From NCBI GenBank assembly GCA_018894105.1, contig CM032121.1:28930230-28994229 (forward strand): 64,000 nt of DNA. Direction: 5' to 3'. The translations under genes were made by a program, and so were the position numbers. The stretch's first letter is position 1; every line of letters begins with the position of its first letter. This document shows positions 23,306-33,874 of the stretch, piece after piece. Source of the stretch: Jacaranda mimosifolia (lineage: Eukaryota; Streptophyta; Magnoliopsida; Lamiales; Bignoniaceae). The notes under the pieces were generated by a model. That model ran no database searches, was not told the origin of the DNA, and saw only the letters and a list, made by a program, of their open reading frames with translations.

Positions 23306-24856
23306 ATGAAGAGTAGAGGAGCTGTAGGCATTGCTTTCTCATTGAGTACTCCACTTCTAATCTTTTTCATCTCATATTCAGTATTTTACCAAGTCCATGC
23401 CCTAACTTCAGACAGCATATACTCTAGACAGGCACTGGAAGTTATAATTGGGGGAATAGCTTCTCCTCCCTACAGCTCTCCTGATTATGGAGATTGTCCA
23501 GATTGCTCTCCCTCACCAGAGCCGCCTGTCTGCCCGGAACCTGTTCCTCCTCCTCCTCCGGAGCCAGAATGCCCTCCACCACCACCTCCACCTCCTCCTC
23601 CTCCTCCTCCTCCTCCTCCTTCGGAGCCAGAATGCCCTCCACCTCCACCACCACCACCACCACCGCCACCTCCTCCCCCACCCCCACCCCCACCTCCATC
23701 TCCACCTCCTCCTTCCCCCGAGCTCCAAGTGGCCGTCGAAGTAATCCATAGGTTTGGAAAAACAATAGCATACGATCCCTTTGGCATTACCAAAACCTGG
23801 AACGGCAGAATATGTATAGACAAGTCCAAATACAAGGGCTTCATCTGTGATACCGCGATTCAAGACAAGAAGCTTAGAGTTGCTCTTGTCAACTTCAATG
23901 GTTTCAATTTCAACAGCAAACCAGGCAAACCACTGGAGCTGAAGAATTTCCTTGACGGGCTCAAAGACATAATTGTCTTCCATTCGAACTCCAACAACTT
24001 CACAGGTGAGGTTCCATTCGGGATCTCCAAGATCTCGTCTCTGTTTGAGCTCGACTTGAGCAACAATGAGCTAAAAGGAGAGTTCCCAGAAGCAGTTTTA
24101 ACTGCTACCAATCTTACATTCTTGGATCTCAGGTTCAACAAACTGACAGGGAAACTTCCACCCCAGGTATTCACACTAGACCTTGATGTTCTATATCTTA
24201 ACAACAATCAGTTTGTGGGAAACATACCACACAACCTCGGAAAAACCCCTGTTCTCTATCTGACCTTAGCCAACAACAAATTCACCGGCCCCATTCCTAA
24301 AAGCATAGGTCAAGCATCGAACACATTGCTGGAAGCCCTTTTGCTTAACAACCAGCTCTCAGGGTGCCTCCCATACGAGATAGGCTTGCTGAAAAAGGCC
24401 ACGCTTTTCGACGTCAGCGTGAACCGCCTGACGGGCCCAATACCCCCCTCATTTGGGTGCCTACAAAGTATGCGTTTCTTGAACGTATCTTACAATCAGT
24501 TGTACGGGACGGTGCCGGAATCCTTGTGCAGGCTCAGAACCCTCGAACAGCTGACCTTGAAGTTCAACTACTTCACGCAGGTTGGGCCAGAATGCCGGAA
24601 ACTGATAATGAACAAAAAGCTTGATGTTAGCATGAATTGCATTTTGGATCTTCCATCACAGAGAACCCCGGCAGAATGTAAAGCTTTCTTCTTGAAGCAG
24701 CAGTCTTGCCCGGACCCAAAATCAGTCAATCTTATACCTTGCGAGATTGATGGTTCTGCTTCACCGGAAGAATCTGCCGTGGACAGGAAACTGATGGCTC
24801 AACCACGTACTTACGCAGCTCTACAGAAGCACCGGCAGCTGCCCGGCCCGCCCTAG
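23306..24856 (+). CDS. Secreted proline-rich, leucine-rich-repeat (LRR extensin-like, At4g06744-like) protein
   Basis: An intronless gene of 516 aa from the ATG at 23306. I chose this start because it gives a signal peptide directly (residues 1-32: Lys/Arg, a hydrophobic core, ending near QVHA) and lies downstream of the TATA-like box. Residues about 52-142 form a proline-rich stretch with Cys-Pro pairs (PEPECPPPPP twice). Next comes a conserved block (AVEVIHRFGKTIAYDPFGIT, then WNGRICIDKSKYKGFICD). Residues about 210-440 form leucine-rich repeats with the plant type xxLxLxxNxLxGxxP (for example LDLSNNELKGEFP and LTLANNKFTGPIP). The tail has a conserved Cys set (CIL, CKAFF, SCPD, PCE). Members of this family sit in the cell wall or apoplast, and related LRX proteins link wall sensing to growth. 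That role is inferred for this gene. It looks intact. Confidence 0.93.
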   Translation: MKSRGAVGIAFSLSTPLLIFFISYSVFYQVHALTSDSIYSRQALEVIIGGIASPPYSSPDYGDCPDCSPSPEPPVCPEPVPPPPPEPECPPPPPPPPPPPPPPPPSEPECPPPPPPPPPPPPPPPPPPPPPSPPPPSPELQVAVEVIHRFGKTIAYDPFGITKTWNGRICIDKSKYKGFICDTAIQDKKLRVALVNFNGFNFNSKPGKPLELKNFLDGLKDIIVFHSNSNNFTGEVPFGISKISSLFELDLSNNELKGEFPEAVLTATNLTFLDLRFNKLTGKLPPQVFTLDLDVLYLNNNQFVGNIPHNLGKTPVLYLTLANNKFTGPIPKSIGQASNTLLEALLLNNQLSGCLPYEIGLLKKATLFDVSVNRLTGPIPPSFGCLQSMRFLNVSYNQLYGTVPESLCRLRTLEQLTLKFNYFTQVGPECRKLIMNKKLDVSMNCILDLPSQRTPAECKAFFLKQQSCPDPKSVNLIPCEIDGSASPEESAVDRKLMAQPRTYAALQKHRQLPGPP

Positions 24857-27224
24857 CCAAGGGCCCTCATATTGAGGCAGGGAAGATTCATGATCTAGAA
24901 AGTACTTGAAAAAGTCTATACTATTATACTATCTTTCAGGGTTGAATAACTATTGCAGCTTCATTTAGCACGAGGCCGGTGTATAGCTGACCCGCAATTG
25001 TACTTTGAAGTGAAGCTTTAAGCAATGTTATCAATTATTCCATGTAATTTGTGGGAACATGTTTTATTAAACAAGATAATTGGTAAAAGTCTTAGTTGTT
25101 CATAAAGAAAAAATGCATCAGTAGATGGATCACGTTTGACGTTGTTCACAATCTAATTCAGAAAAAGCGAAGAGGAAAGGAAAAGCAAAGAAAAATTATG
25201 CCCATGAGACCGGAAGAGAGCTGCTGTTGCCAGGGGTGGCACCACAAAACTTACAAAGTATAAAAATTCAAATATAAATTTGATACTTTACGATTTGAAT
25301 GGATATTCTCATTGACATTGAGCATAATATTTTTATATTATAAAATTATAAATGATAGAATTAAGTCAAAATTTTTAATAGTATATTTCTCGATATAAGT
25401 AACTAAACAAATGGTCAAAATTTCTATTCTTAACAATATTCATTGTGAGAAATGTTCTCTCAAGTATAAATGTTCAAAGATAAATACAAATTTAATTTTT
25501 TTTTTCCAAATATCTATTTACATTTATCTTTTTATCTTAATCATCATTGAAGTCAATATAGAGATAGTTGGTTGTTTTACAAATCCGTTAAAGTTTTCTA
25601 AGCCTATTCTTGACAATGTTCATAGTGGAATTTTTTTTCTCAATTATAGCTCTCGAATGGCAAACAAAAAATCCATTTTTTTTTTCAATTCACTTACGTT
25701 GTCTTTTTTGTTTTAATATTGTTGAAGTAAAAAAAGAGATAGTTAGGTTGTTTTGCATGTCCATCAAGATTTTCTTTGGCTAAATCCTTGTAATATTTTT
25801 TCAAATAAATAAAATAGAAATAACCTAATGAGCCTATCTAATTGTCTTCCTTTTATATATACATATATATATATATTTATACACACGCACATGCACCAAG
25901 AATTCTTTAGTGTTCGAACTCTTAACCTGACACTTTTATATGTGAAGATGATGTCATTCAAAAATAAATTGATTATTTAATTGTGAATATGTAACTAAAT
26001 ATTTCTTTTGAGTTTTATAAAATTTAAAAAGATAAAAATTTAATCAAATATTACGTTTAATTTTATGTTTAATAAAAAATAAATTAAATTTAATTCAATA
26101 AGTCTAAATAATTATTTTTGATTTAAGACTCAAGGAGAAAAATTAGAACTTTTAAAAATTAATAAATGACAATTAGAATTAATTTTTTAATTAATATTAA
26201 ATGAACTATTCTTTTACAATTTAGATTACTTAAATTAATTATTATTAAAAGTATATACATATGTATATGCATAATAAGTTGTTGGCCCCTCGTCCATGGC
26301 TGCTACCACCAAGGATGAGCAGTGACTGTACCTCCATAGATGTATTAGATCGGTATCCCGAGGGATGGGAGATCAAAGAAAAGTCAACTTTACATCCACA
26401 TTTGGGATTCCCAAGTTTTATAGTTATGTTGGATCCGATTTACCCTATTTGAATCTCAATCTGAAAGCATTTCCAGTCTTTAATTTAAATAGATGTGGGC
26501 GTTTTATATTATTCTTTACATGTTTTTCAAATGGCATTTCGTCGATATATGCCTATTGCGCACCACATTTTGCAAGTATATATATGCAGTTTTAAGCAAT
26601 TCATACTTGTTGCTTTCTTATTTATTCATATTGTTTTTAACTTTTAACATTTAATTTGAGACTCGTAGAATTTTTTTTCTTTTTTCTTTTTGTGTGGGGG
26701 GTGGGGGGTGGTAATTCTAAAGACTCCAACCTTTTTTCTTATTTTAAAATTTAGAAATCTTCATTTAATACATTTATCAACCTTAACGTGACGAAAATAT
26801 CAATTTAAGTCGAATCATATTGAAAGATGGCTTTCGAACTCATATATCAAAAGCGAAACAGGCGTTGGAAAGAAGCAGAGAGGCATACCGCCACAACCTG
26901 CATTTATCTGCATGCCATAACCATCATAAATAAACCTAACACTATTAGAGTTGGCAAGTTGAACACCATTATATAATTAATTGCAACAAAACAGTTTATC
27001 ATTGTTGATTTATTAGTGCACAAATGAGGAAACCAATATGATTCCAACCCAAATCCATATTTTTAAATACTTTTCACTCAGAGTTTTCAATGCATATATA
27101 TAATGGCGCATAGACAAACATTTCAATAATTGCTGGTTTGAAGAAATTCTCTGAGGTCAAAATGGAACGAAAAGTGTAAAATCGATTCAAGATGTGGAAA
27201 TTAAACAAGAGTGGTGTATATAAA
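24857..27224. other. 3' flank and AT-rich intergenic DNA
   Basis: No gene recognised. An approximate duplication of about 190 bases (25420-25600 against 25605-25790) shares attcttRacaatRttcat, a T-run and agagatagttRgttgtttt. The piece 26280-26470 is more balanced in composition and has two overlapping short frames without domains. A short C/G-rich word (gtgtggggggtgg) lies at 26692. Confidence 0.5.
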
Positions 27225-27236
27225 TACAAACAATCC
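27225..27236 (+). repeat. SINE target site duplication, left copy
   Basis: tacaaacaatcc, repeated perfectly at 27443-27454 on the other side of the element. Confidence 0.9.
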
Positions 27237-27442
27237 GTTTAGTGCCTTGTAACTCAATAACATCAGCTTTTCTTATTATATGAGAGGTTTTGAGTTCGAA
27301 CCCAAATAATTCTTATGTGTACCTTATGTGTATTTTGCTTGTGCAAATTGTATTTTCATTTACTTAATTTAATAATTGGATACAATTGATTTGTTGTAAG
27401 GATAATCTTTATAAAAAAATAAAAAAAAAAAAAAAGAAGAAG
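27237..27442 (+). mobile_element. tRNA-derived SINE with perfect 12-bp target duplication
   Basis: The head carries a tRNA-like pol III promoter: an A-box-like ttagtgccttg at 27239 and a B box gagttcgaaccc at 27292. A body with repeated accttatgtgtatt words follows, then a poly(A) tail at 27416-27442. A perfect 12-bp duplication flanks it. There is no coding sequence. Family knowledge: this is the layout of plant SINEs such as Au, which rely on LINE reverse transcriptase. The precise family is not certain. Confidence 0.9.
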
Positions 27443-27645
27443 TACAAACAATCCAACTCGTTATTGTTTAATTTTTCAATTGAAAATTTTAGTATTATGA
27501 CAATTTCATTTCATTGCTTGAATAAATTTTAATCAAATGTGGAGTTTAAGTAGCTTCTTACACATTTTTATTTTTTCCATTAATCATGTCCAACTCGAGC
27601 AAGCAACAAATTTGGCCGAAAAAAAAAAAAAGAAAGAAAGAGTTG

Positions 27646-27816
27646 ACGTCTAGTGGTTTGTAACCCAGTTGCATCAGTCTCCCATATTATGTAAGAGGTC
27701 TTATGTCCGATCTAAAATGGGCTCATTGTGTACCTTATGTGTATTGTGTGTAGTTTATACTTCAAGTCGTTTGATTTGATAATAGAATAATATTGATTTG
27801 TTGAAAGGATAAAAAT
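27646..27816 (+). mobile_element. Second, more degraded SINE copy of the same family
   Basis: Shares ctagtggtttgtaaccca, gcatcagtct, tattatgtaagaggtct, gtgtaccttatgtgtattg and attgatttgttgaaaggat with the SINE at 27237. Its B box is damaged (tgtccgatct) and its A-tail is short. No flanking duplication was found. Confidence 0.8.
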
Positions 27817-28486
27817 TGATCATATTGTATTCATGCCTCATATTGTAGTACTTAGTATTGTATTCATGCTGCGTGTGAAAATTTTAAAATACTACATATT
27901 AATGTTATTGTGAATTATAGATATAATTAAAAATAAAATATTACAGAATTGCCAAATAATGAGTAAAAGTAAATATCACTTCAACATATCAAAATTTAGT
28001 ATGTAAAAGCTTGAACACGTAAAGATATCAAAACATATAAAATCTTATATACATGATGTCATGAAAAATAAGTTTCAATTATTCAACAAGAAATTAAAAA
28101 AATTCAAAACTTTCAAAGATAAAATCCCGAGTAAAATTATAATTTATCAAAACAAAATTATGCAACAAAAAACTAAAACATAGTTGCGCTAGAAAATAAA
28201 GATATATGAGAAGCATACATCACAAGATTAATAGGCTAAAAGTTGTTAGAAAAACTTAGAATCGTAACATTCTAAGATTACTTTAGACTAAAAAGAAGTT
28301 GAATCTTAAAATATAAAATTTTAGATAATAGTTTAAATTTTTTTATAAAAATATTATCTTATTTTAATTTTTGACTAAAGATCAATCAAGTCAAAACTAA
28401 ATTATGATAGTAAAGATAAAAAAAATTAAAAAAATAAAATAAATTCATATAAAATTAAATTTTTTATTAAAATATAAGTTAATAAG
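27817..28486. other. AT-rich intergenic DNA, no gene seen
   Basis: Short frames only, dominated by aaaat and ttaaa words. Confidence 0.6.
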
Positions 28487-29397
28487 TGATATGGGGAAGT
28501 AAGACGAGCCCAACAGGCCCAATAGAACCATCACAGACCCAAGAATACATTGAGCTAATTGATCAATAAAAGCTATCATTCTTCCTTCAATCGATTAGGC
28601 TATGGTCGAAAAGCCCACTACTAGAGAGTCATCTCGATCCAATGAGGTCCTGCATTCGACCAGAGTGGTGGCAAGACCCATTGTCGTGAGACATCTCGAC
28701 TAGAATGGGTCGATCAGAAGAGGTCATGCATTCGACCAGAGTGGGCGGCGAGACCCACTGCCGGGAGATATCTCGACCAGAATAGGTCGACCAGAAGAGG
28801 TCATACATTCGACCAAAGTGGGTAGAGAGACCCACGGTCGGGGAGATATCTCAACCAGAATAGGTCAACCTACGAGACAGGAAAGTTTCTCTCTCCACTA
28901 GTCGCTGTTGCATTAAATGCGTTCAACCACTACTCTGCCACATTAAATACACTGACAGACGACTTGCCTCTGCATTAAATGCAGAGATCTCCACCATATC
29001 CCAAAAGGATGTGGGGGTGCCACATGGAAAGAGGATTCTAGATAAGGAACAAACCTAAAAACCCTCATGCAAGGGTAAAGGTCCTCCCTGCAAGAGCAAG
29101 GGTACCATGGACATTTTAATATTCCACTTGGGACTATAAATACCCCATTTTCAGCCTCTCTAAAGGTATGTTATTCTATGCTACAAAGCCCTCACTCTGC
29201 TGCTCATCTTATCTGGTCGTTCTCATACTGACTTGAGCGTCATAGTACCATAGTCGAGGGCACCTCGGCTAACCTGACGTTTGCTCGTGGTTTCAGGACT
29301 CAGTCCAAGTATTTGTGGAGCTCATTTACTCGACCAGGCAGGTCGATCCACCCAGATTCCTTCCCAATCAAGTTATAGACAGTTTTTACCCTCATCA
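28487..29397 (+). repeat. 5' LTR, 911 bp, with 76-bp internal repeats and a TATA box
   Basis: Contains three tandem units of 76-77 bases starting gaccagagtgg (28658, 28734, 28811). A strong TATA box sits in gactataaatacccc near 29141, in the position expected for the LTR promoter at the U3/R boundary. Confidence 0.92.
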
Positions 29398-30718
29398 TTT
29401 GGCGCCGTCTGTGGGAAATAGAGTTTGTAACTTGAGAAATGGTAAACACGAGGCTAGCCCGTAGTCGACCCCATTGCTAAAGTATGATCAAGTCGACCCC
29501 GTAGTCGCATGATCAAATTGGCAAGTCGACCTCGTAGTCGCATGATCAAATTGGCAAGTCGACCTCGCTGCTAAAGAATGATCAAGGCGACCTCATAATC
29601 GCATGATCAAATTGGTTTGAATCAGTTGCTAAAGAATGATCAAGTCAACCCTGTAGTTGCAAGATCAAATTGGCAAGTCGACCTCGTAGTCGACCACATT
29701 ATTAAAGAATGATCAAGTCAACCTCATAGTCGTGTGATCAAATTGGTAAGTTGACCCTGCAGTCGACCACGCTACTAAAGTATGATCAAGTCGACCCCGT
29801 AGTCGCATGATCAAATTGGCAAGTTGACCCCATTGCTAAAAGAATGATCAAGTTGACCCTGCAGTTGACTCCGCTGCTAAAGAATGATCAAGTCAACCCC
29901 ATAGTCACACGATCAAATTATCAAATCGACCCCGAAGTCGACCCTACTGCTAAAGTATGATCAAGTCGACCCTGTAATCGCATGATCAAGTTGGCAAGTC
30001 GACCCCGCAGTCGACCTCGTTGCTAAAAGAATGATCAAGTCGACCATGCTCCTAAAGAATGATCAAGTCGACCTTGCAGTTGACCCCGCTGCTAAAGAAT
30101 GATCAAGTCAACCTCGTAGTCGCATGATCAAATTGGCAAGTCAACCCCATAATTGACCTCATTATTAAAGAATGATCAAGTCGACCCTGCAATCGACCCC
30201 GCTCCTAAAGAATGATCAAGTCGACCTCGTAGTCGCATGATCAAATTGGTTTTGAATCCATTGCTAAAGAATGATCAAGTCAACCCCATAGTCGCATGAT
30301 CAAATTGGCAAGTCGACCCCGTAGTCGCATGATCAAATTGGCAAGTCGACCCCATAGTCGACCTCATTATTAAAGAATGATCCATTCGACCTCGTAATTG
30401 ACCCCATTCCTAAAGAATGATCAAGTCGACCCCATAGTCGCATGATCAAATTGGTTTTGAATCAGTTATTGAAGAAGGATCAAGTCGACCCCATTATTAA
30501 AGAATGATTAAGTCGATCTCGTAGTCGCATGATCAAATTGGTTTTAAATCAGTTATTGAAGAAGGATCAAGTCGATCCTGTAGTCACATGATCAAATTGG
30601 TTTTGAATTAATAATTGAAGAATGATCAAAATTTAAGGTCGACAAAATGAAGAAAATCAGCTACTCCCCATTCCTTTTCATCGCTAGCTCGATTAAGACT
30701 TAGGAGTGGCAGGACTCC
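29398..30718 (+). repeat. Interior tandem-repeat array of the LTR element
   Basis: After the primer-binding site and a 13-codon Gag stub, the array repeats two related modules in varied order. One carries agtcgcatgatcaaattgg, the other carries gctaaagaatgatcaag. Both are joined by tcgacc words. Units differ from each other and no long open frame runs through. The last 80 bases (cttaggagtggcaggactcc) lie where a polypurine tract belongs but are only weakly purine-rich. Confidence 0.9.
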
Positions 30719-31605
30719 TGATATGGGGAAGTAAGACAAGCCCAACAAGCCCAATAGAACCATCTCAGACCCAAGAATACATTGGACTAATTGTTCGATA
30801 AAGGCTATCAGTCTTCTTTCAATCGATCAGGCTATAGTCGAAAAGCCCATTGCTAGAGAGTCGTTTCGACCAGAGTGGTGGCGAGACCCACTGTCGTGAG
30901 ACATCTTGACTAGAATAGGTCGACCAGAAGAGGTCATGCATTCGACCAGAGTGGACGGCGAGACCCACAGCCGGGAGATATCTCGACCAGAATATGTTGA
31001 TTAGAAGAGGTCATACATTCGACCAGAGTGGGCAGAGAGACCCACCGTCGGGGAGATATCTCAACCAGAATAGGTCGACCTACGAGACAGGAAGGTTCCT
31101 CTCGCCACCAGTCGCTATCACATTAAATGCACTCAACCATTATTCTGCCACATTAAATACACTGACAGGCGGCTTGCCTCAGCATTAAATGTAGAGATCT
31201 CCACCATATCCCAAAAGGATGTGGGGTGCCACCTGGAAAGAGGATTCTAAATAAGAAAAGACCTAAAAACCCTCATGCAAGGACAAAGGTCCTCCCTGCA
31301 AGAGCAAGGGTACCACTAACATTTTGATATTCCACTTGGGACTATAAATACCCCCTTTTTAGCCTCTCTGAAGGTATGTTATTTTATGCTACAAAGCCCT
31401 CACTCTGCTGTTCATCATATCTGGCCATTCTTATACTGACTTGAGCGTCGGAGTGCCATAGCCGGGGGCACCTCGGCTAGCCTGACGTTTGCTTGTGGTT
31501 GCAGGACTTAGCCCAGGTATCCGTGGAGCTCATTTACTCGACCAGGCAGGTCGATCCATCCAAATTCCTTCCAAATCCAGTTATATACAGTTTTTACCCT
31601 CATCA
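30719..31605 (+). repeat. 3' LTR, 887 bp
   Basis: Aligns with the 5' LTR over its whole length. A deletion of about 24 bases near 30868 (in the atccaatgaggtcctgcat region of the 5' copy) accounts for the length difference. Ends taccctcatca, followed by the target duplication ataag. Confidence 0.92.
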
Positions 31606-31610
31606 ATAAG

Positions 31611-32116
31611 ATAATTGTTTAATTAGATTGATTACTTAGTTATCAAGTAATAAAAATTTAAAATAATCATAGACTGATAAAGTATTATAAACTCAATTTT
31701 TTTTTTAAATAAGAATGCATGAGACAATATGATGATTAAATTAGAATATAAAAGAGATGGACAAAATGAATTATTGCATTTATTCACAAAATTTCTTTCC
31801 ATACATATAGTTCGATTTTCATATATTAATATCTTGCATAAATAGTAGAAAAAAAAGAACAATAAAAAAAGTTGTTAACCTTTCAAATAAATTAAATTTT
31901 AGGAAAAAAAAAAGTTAAATATTTTGATGGACTAAATCATGCCCATTGTTATAAATTTAAAAAAAATTAATAGATGTATTTTTTTTATTGATACAATCAT
32001 CTCATAATTTTTTTCAAATAGATCAAGATTGATTTAAAGAATCTATACTTATAAAGTAGTATAAAAATATTTTAAAAAGAATTCAAATTATAGATATTCA
32101 TACATACATAGTTACG

Positions 32117-32148
<32 letters not shown>

Positions 32149-33374
32149 TAAAAAAATAAAAGCTGACAGGCTTTTAAAAAATATAAATATTCAAAAAATC
32201 AAATTATTAAAAATATTAAAATCAAAGAATAGATCTCATCCTAGAAAGTCAGAGAAATAGAAAAGAGATTTTAAAAATTAAAAATCAAAATTTAACAAGT
32301 ATACTAATAACTTGATTGAAAGATTGAATAAAAAGATACCAAATGTATAATATCTAAATAAAAATTAAATGACAGAATTTATCAATAACTAAAGAGAAAA
32401 TTGTAATTATTGAAAATGAAATAAACAATAAAAATATTAAAACGAATGAATATATTTTATTTTGTAAAAACTATAAAATTAAATAAATAAAAAGAGAATT
32501 TTAAAAAATAAATAAATAAACTAATTGGTAAGTTGAACTAAGTAATAAAAAGATATTAAAAGTATAAAAATTTATAACAAATAAAAGCTAAATGAGACTC
32601 GTGGTTGAAGAGAAAATTATAGGCAAGAAAATCCCCAAATCTCTTTCATAATGTAATATAACGAAGCTAAACGGACAAAAGTATGATAAAAAAAAGTGAA
32701 CAAAAAACCTAATCAAACAATTAATAAGTTGAAAAATAAAACAATGATCCATGCAAAGAAAAATAGAAAAAAAAAATCTGGAGAATTGAAAATATGAATA
32801 AAATGACTTTCATAGTATTCTATATAGTGGAATAGAAATAAATTAATTATTATTAAAAATTATGAAAAACTTGTTGAATTATAAAATCTGAATGATCAAG
32901 GAATCTTTCATATTTTGAAGTAGAGATGAAAAAAAATTTGTAGACAAAATGTAATCATTTTCTGGTATGATAGGTAAATAGAGAATGATTTGTCCAATCA
33001 ATAAAATAATTTTAAAAACTTAGATATTTTTAAATGGAATAAATAATTATCAAATTAATATCCAACAATCAATGAGAATTTTTTAATTTATTTTAAAAAA
33101 CTCAAAATTCTAAAAATTTAGAAATAATCAAAATTGCACAACCTTAATTCCACACAGTTGTACTATATACAATGATATATATATATATATATATATTTAA
33201 CATCCTCAATACTAAGAGAAAAGTAATTTTTTTTTTTTTTTTATGTTTCTCAGAGAAAATACTCTAATTGATGTCGTATTAATGAATATGGGGATCCATC
33301 AGAATTGTAATATCCTCAATAGATTACATGCGTTATCAGTAAATTGCACTAACAAGAAGTCTATTCTCATTCCT
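31611..33374. other. AT-rich intergenic DNA, no gene seen
   Basis: TA microsatellites at 32117-32145 and 33174-33197, and a T-run at 33226-33242. The frames are short and lack motifs. Confidence 0.6.
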
Positions 33375-33874
33375 TAGAGATGGCAACTAGGCGGGACTCG
33401 GGACCCGCCTAACCCATTTTTTTTTATATATATATTTTGTATTTTTGTGTATATATATTTTACCTTCTTTTCTTCATAATCACTTGAATATACAGATTTT
33501 GCTCTGATGAGTATCGGGTTTGAAAAAATAAAATTGAAACAAGTTAAAAAAAAAGAAGTCCTAATTTTCTAATATAGTATTATAACATAATAAATACTTA
33601 TACTTATATATATATAATATATATGTTATATATAATATAAATATATATGTAATATATATGTTATATATAATATAAATATATATTATATATAATATAACAT
33701 ATGGAGGGACCGGGGCGGATCCACCAAAACCTGTAACCCGCCCCGGACCTGGGTGGGTCTTGATAATCAAGACCCGCTACCCGCCCCATCCCTATTTTTT
33801 TCATTCCAAACCCGCCCCATTCGGGAAGAGTCTAGGGCGGGTCCCCGATTTACCCGAACTCATTGACATTCCTA
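33375..33874. mobile_element. Second copy of the GC-ended hAT-like MITE
   Basis: The ends are tagagatggcaac and the inverse of gacattccta. The interior shares long blocks with the copy at 14197 (cttcataatcacttgaatat, cagattttgctctgatgagt, gggtcttgataatcaagacc). The flanking words ctcattcc and ctcattct suggest a damaged 8-bp duplication. It is shorter (500 bp) because of losses in the arms. Confidence 0.85.

Larger units (their letters stand above)
28487..31605 (+). mobile_element. Complete non-autonomous LTR retrotransposon with tandem-repeat interior
   Basis: Two LTRs (28487-29397 and 30719-31605) both start tgatatggggaag and end taccctcatca. The 5-bp sequence ataag flanks the element perfectly (28482-28486 and 31606-31610). 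A primer-binding-site-like string (tggcgccgtctgtggg) begins at 29400, three bases after the 5' LTR. At 29439 an ATG opens the typical gypsy Gag beginning MVNTR, which stops after 13 codons. The remaining interior (about 29455-30640) is a chain of irregular tandem units, built from agtcgacc, gcatgatcaaattggcaag and ctaaagaatgatcaag. There is no gag-pol. The element must have been moved by proteins of a relative. The LTRs differ by scattered changes and one gap of about 24 bases, so the insertion is not recent. Confidence 0.93.

Noticed and set aside
23442..23983. Several frames on both strands rich in Gly, Glu, Arg/Trp, His or Ser within the proline tract
   Set aside because: They are the same triplet repeat read in other frames. 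The LRR-extensin-like frame alone has a signal peptide and conserved flanking domains.
27237..27310. Functional tRNA gene
   Set aside because: Only the A- and B-box-like words fit. No cloverleaf or anticodon arm can be formed, and the poly(A) tail with a target duplication shows a SINE.
28629..28835. Minus-strand frame with repeated SPPTLVECMTSSDRP-like text
   Set aside because: It is the three 76-base LTR units translated in one frame. The matching copy in the 3' LTR is not open in the same way.
29450..30640. CRISPR-like repeat/spacer array
   Set aside because: Units are irregular and diverged, the intervening parts are themselves repeats, and the array sits inside an LTR element of a plant genome.
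28487..31605. Endogenous plant pararetrovirus or virus-derived interior
   Set aside because: No movement, coat or reverse transcriptase motif is present. The LTRs and target duplication define a retrotransposon.
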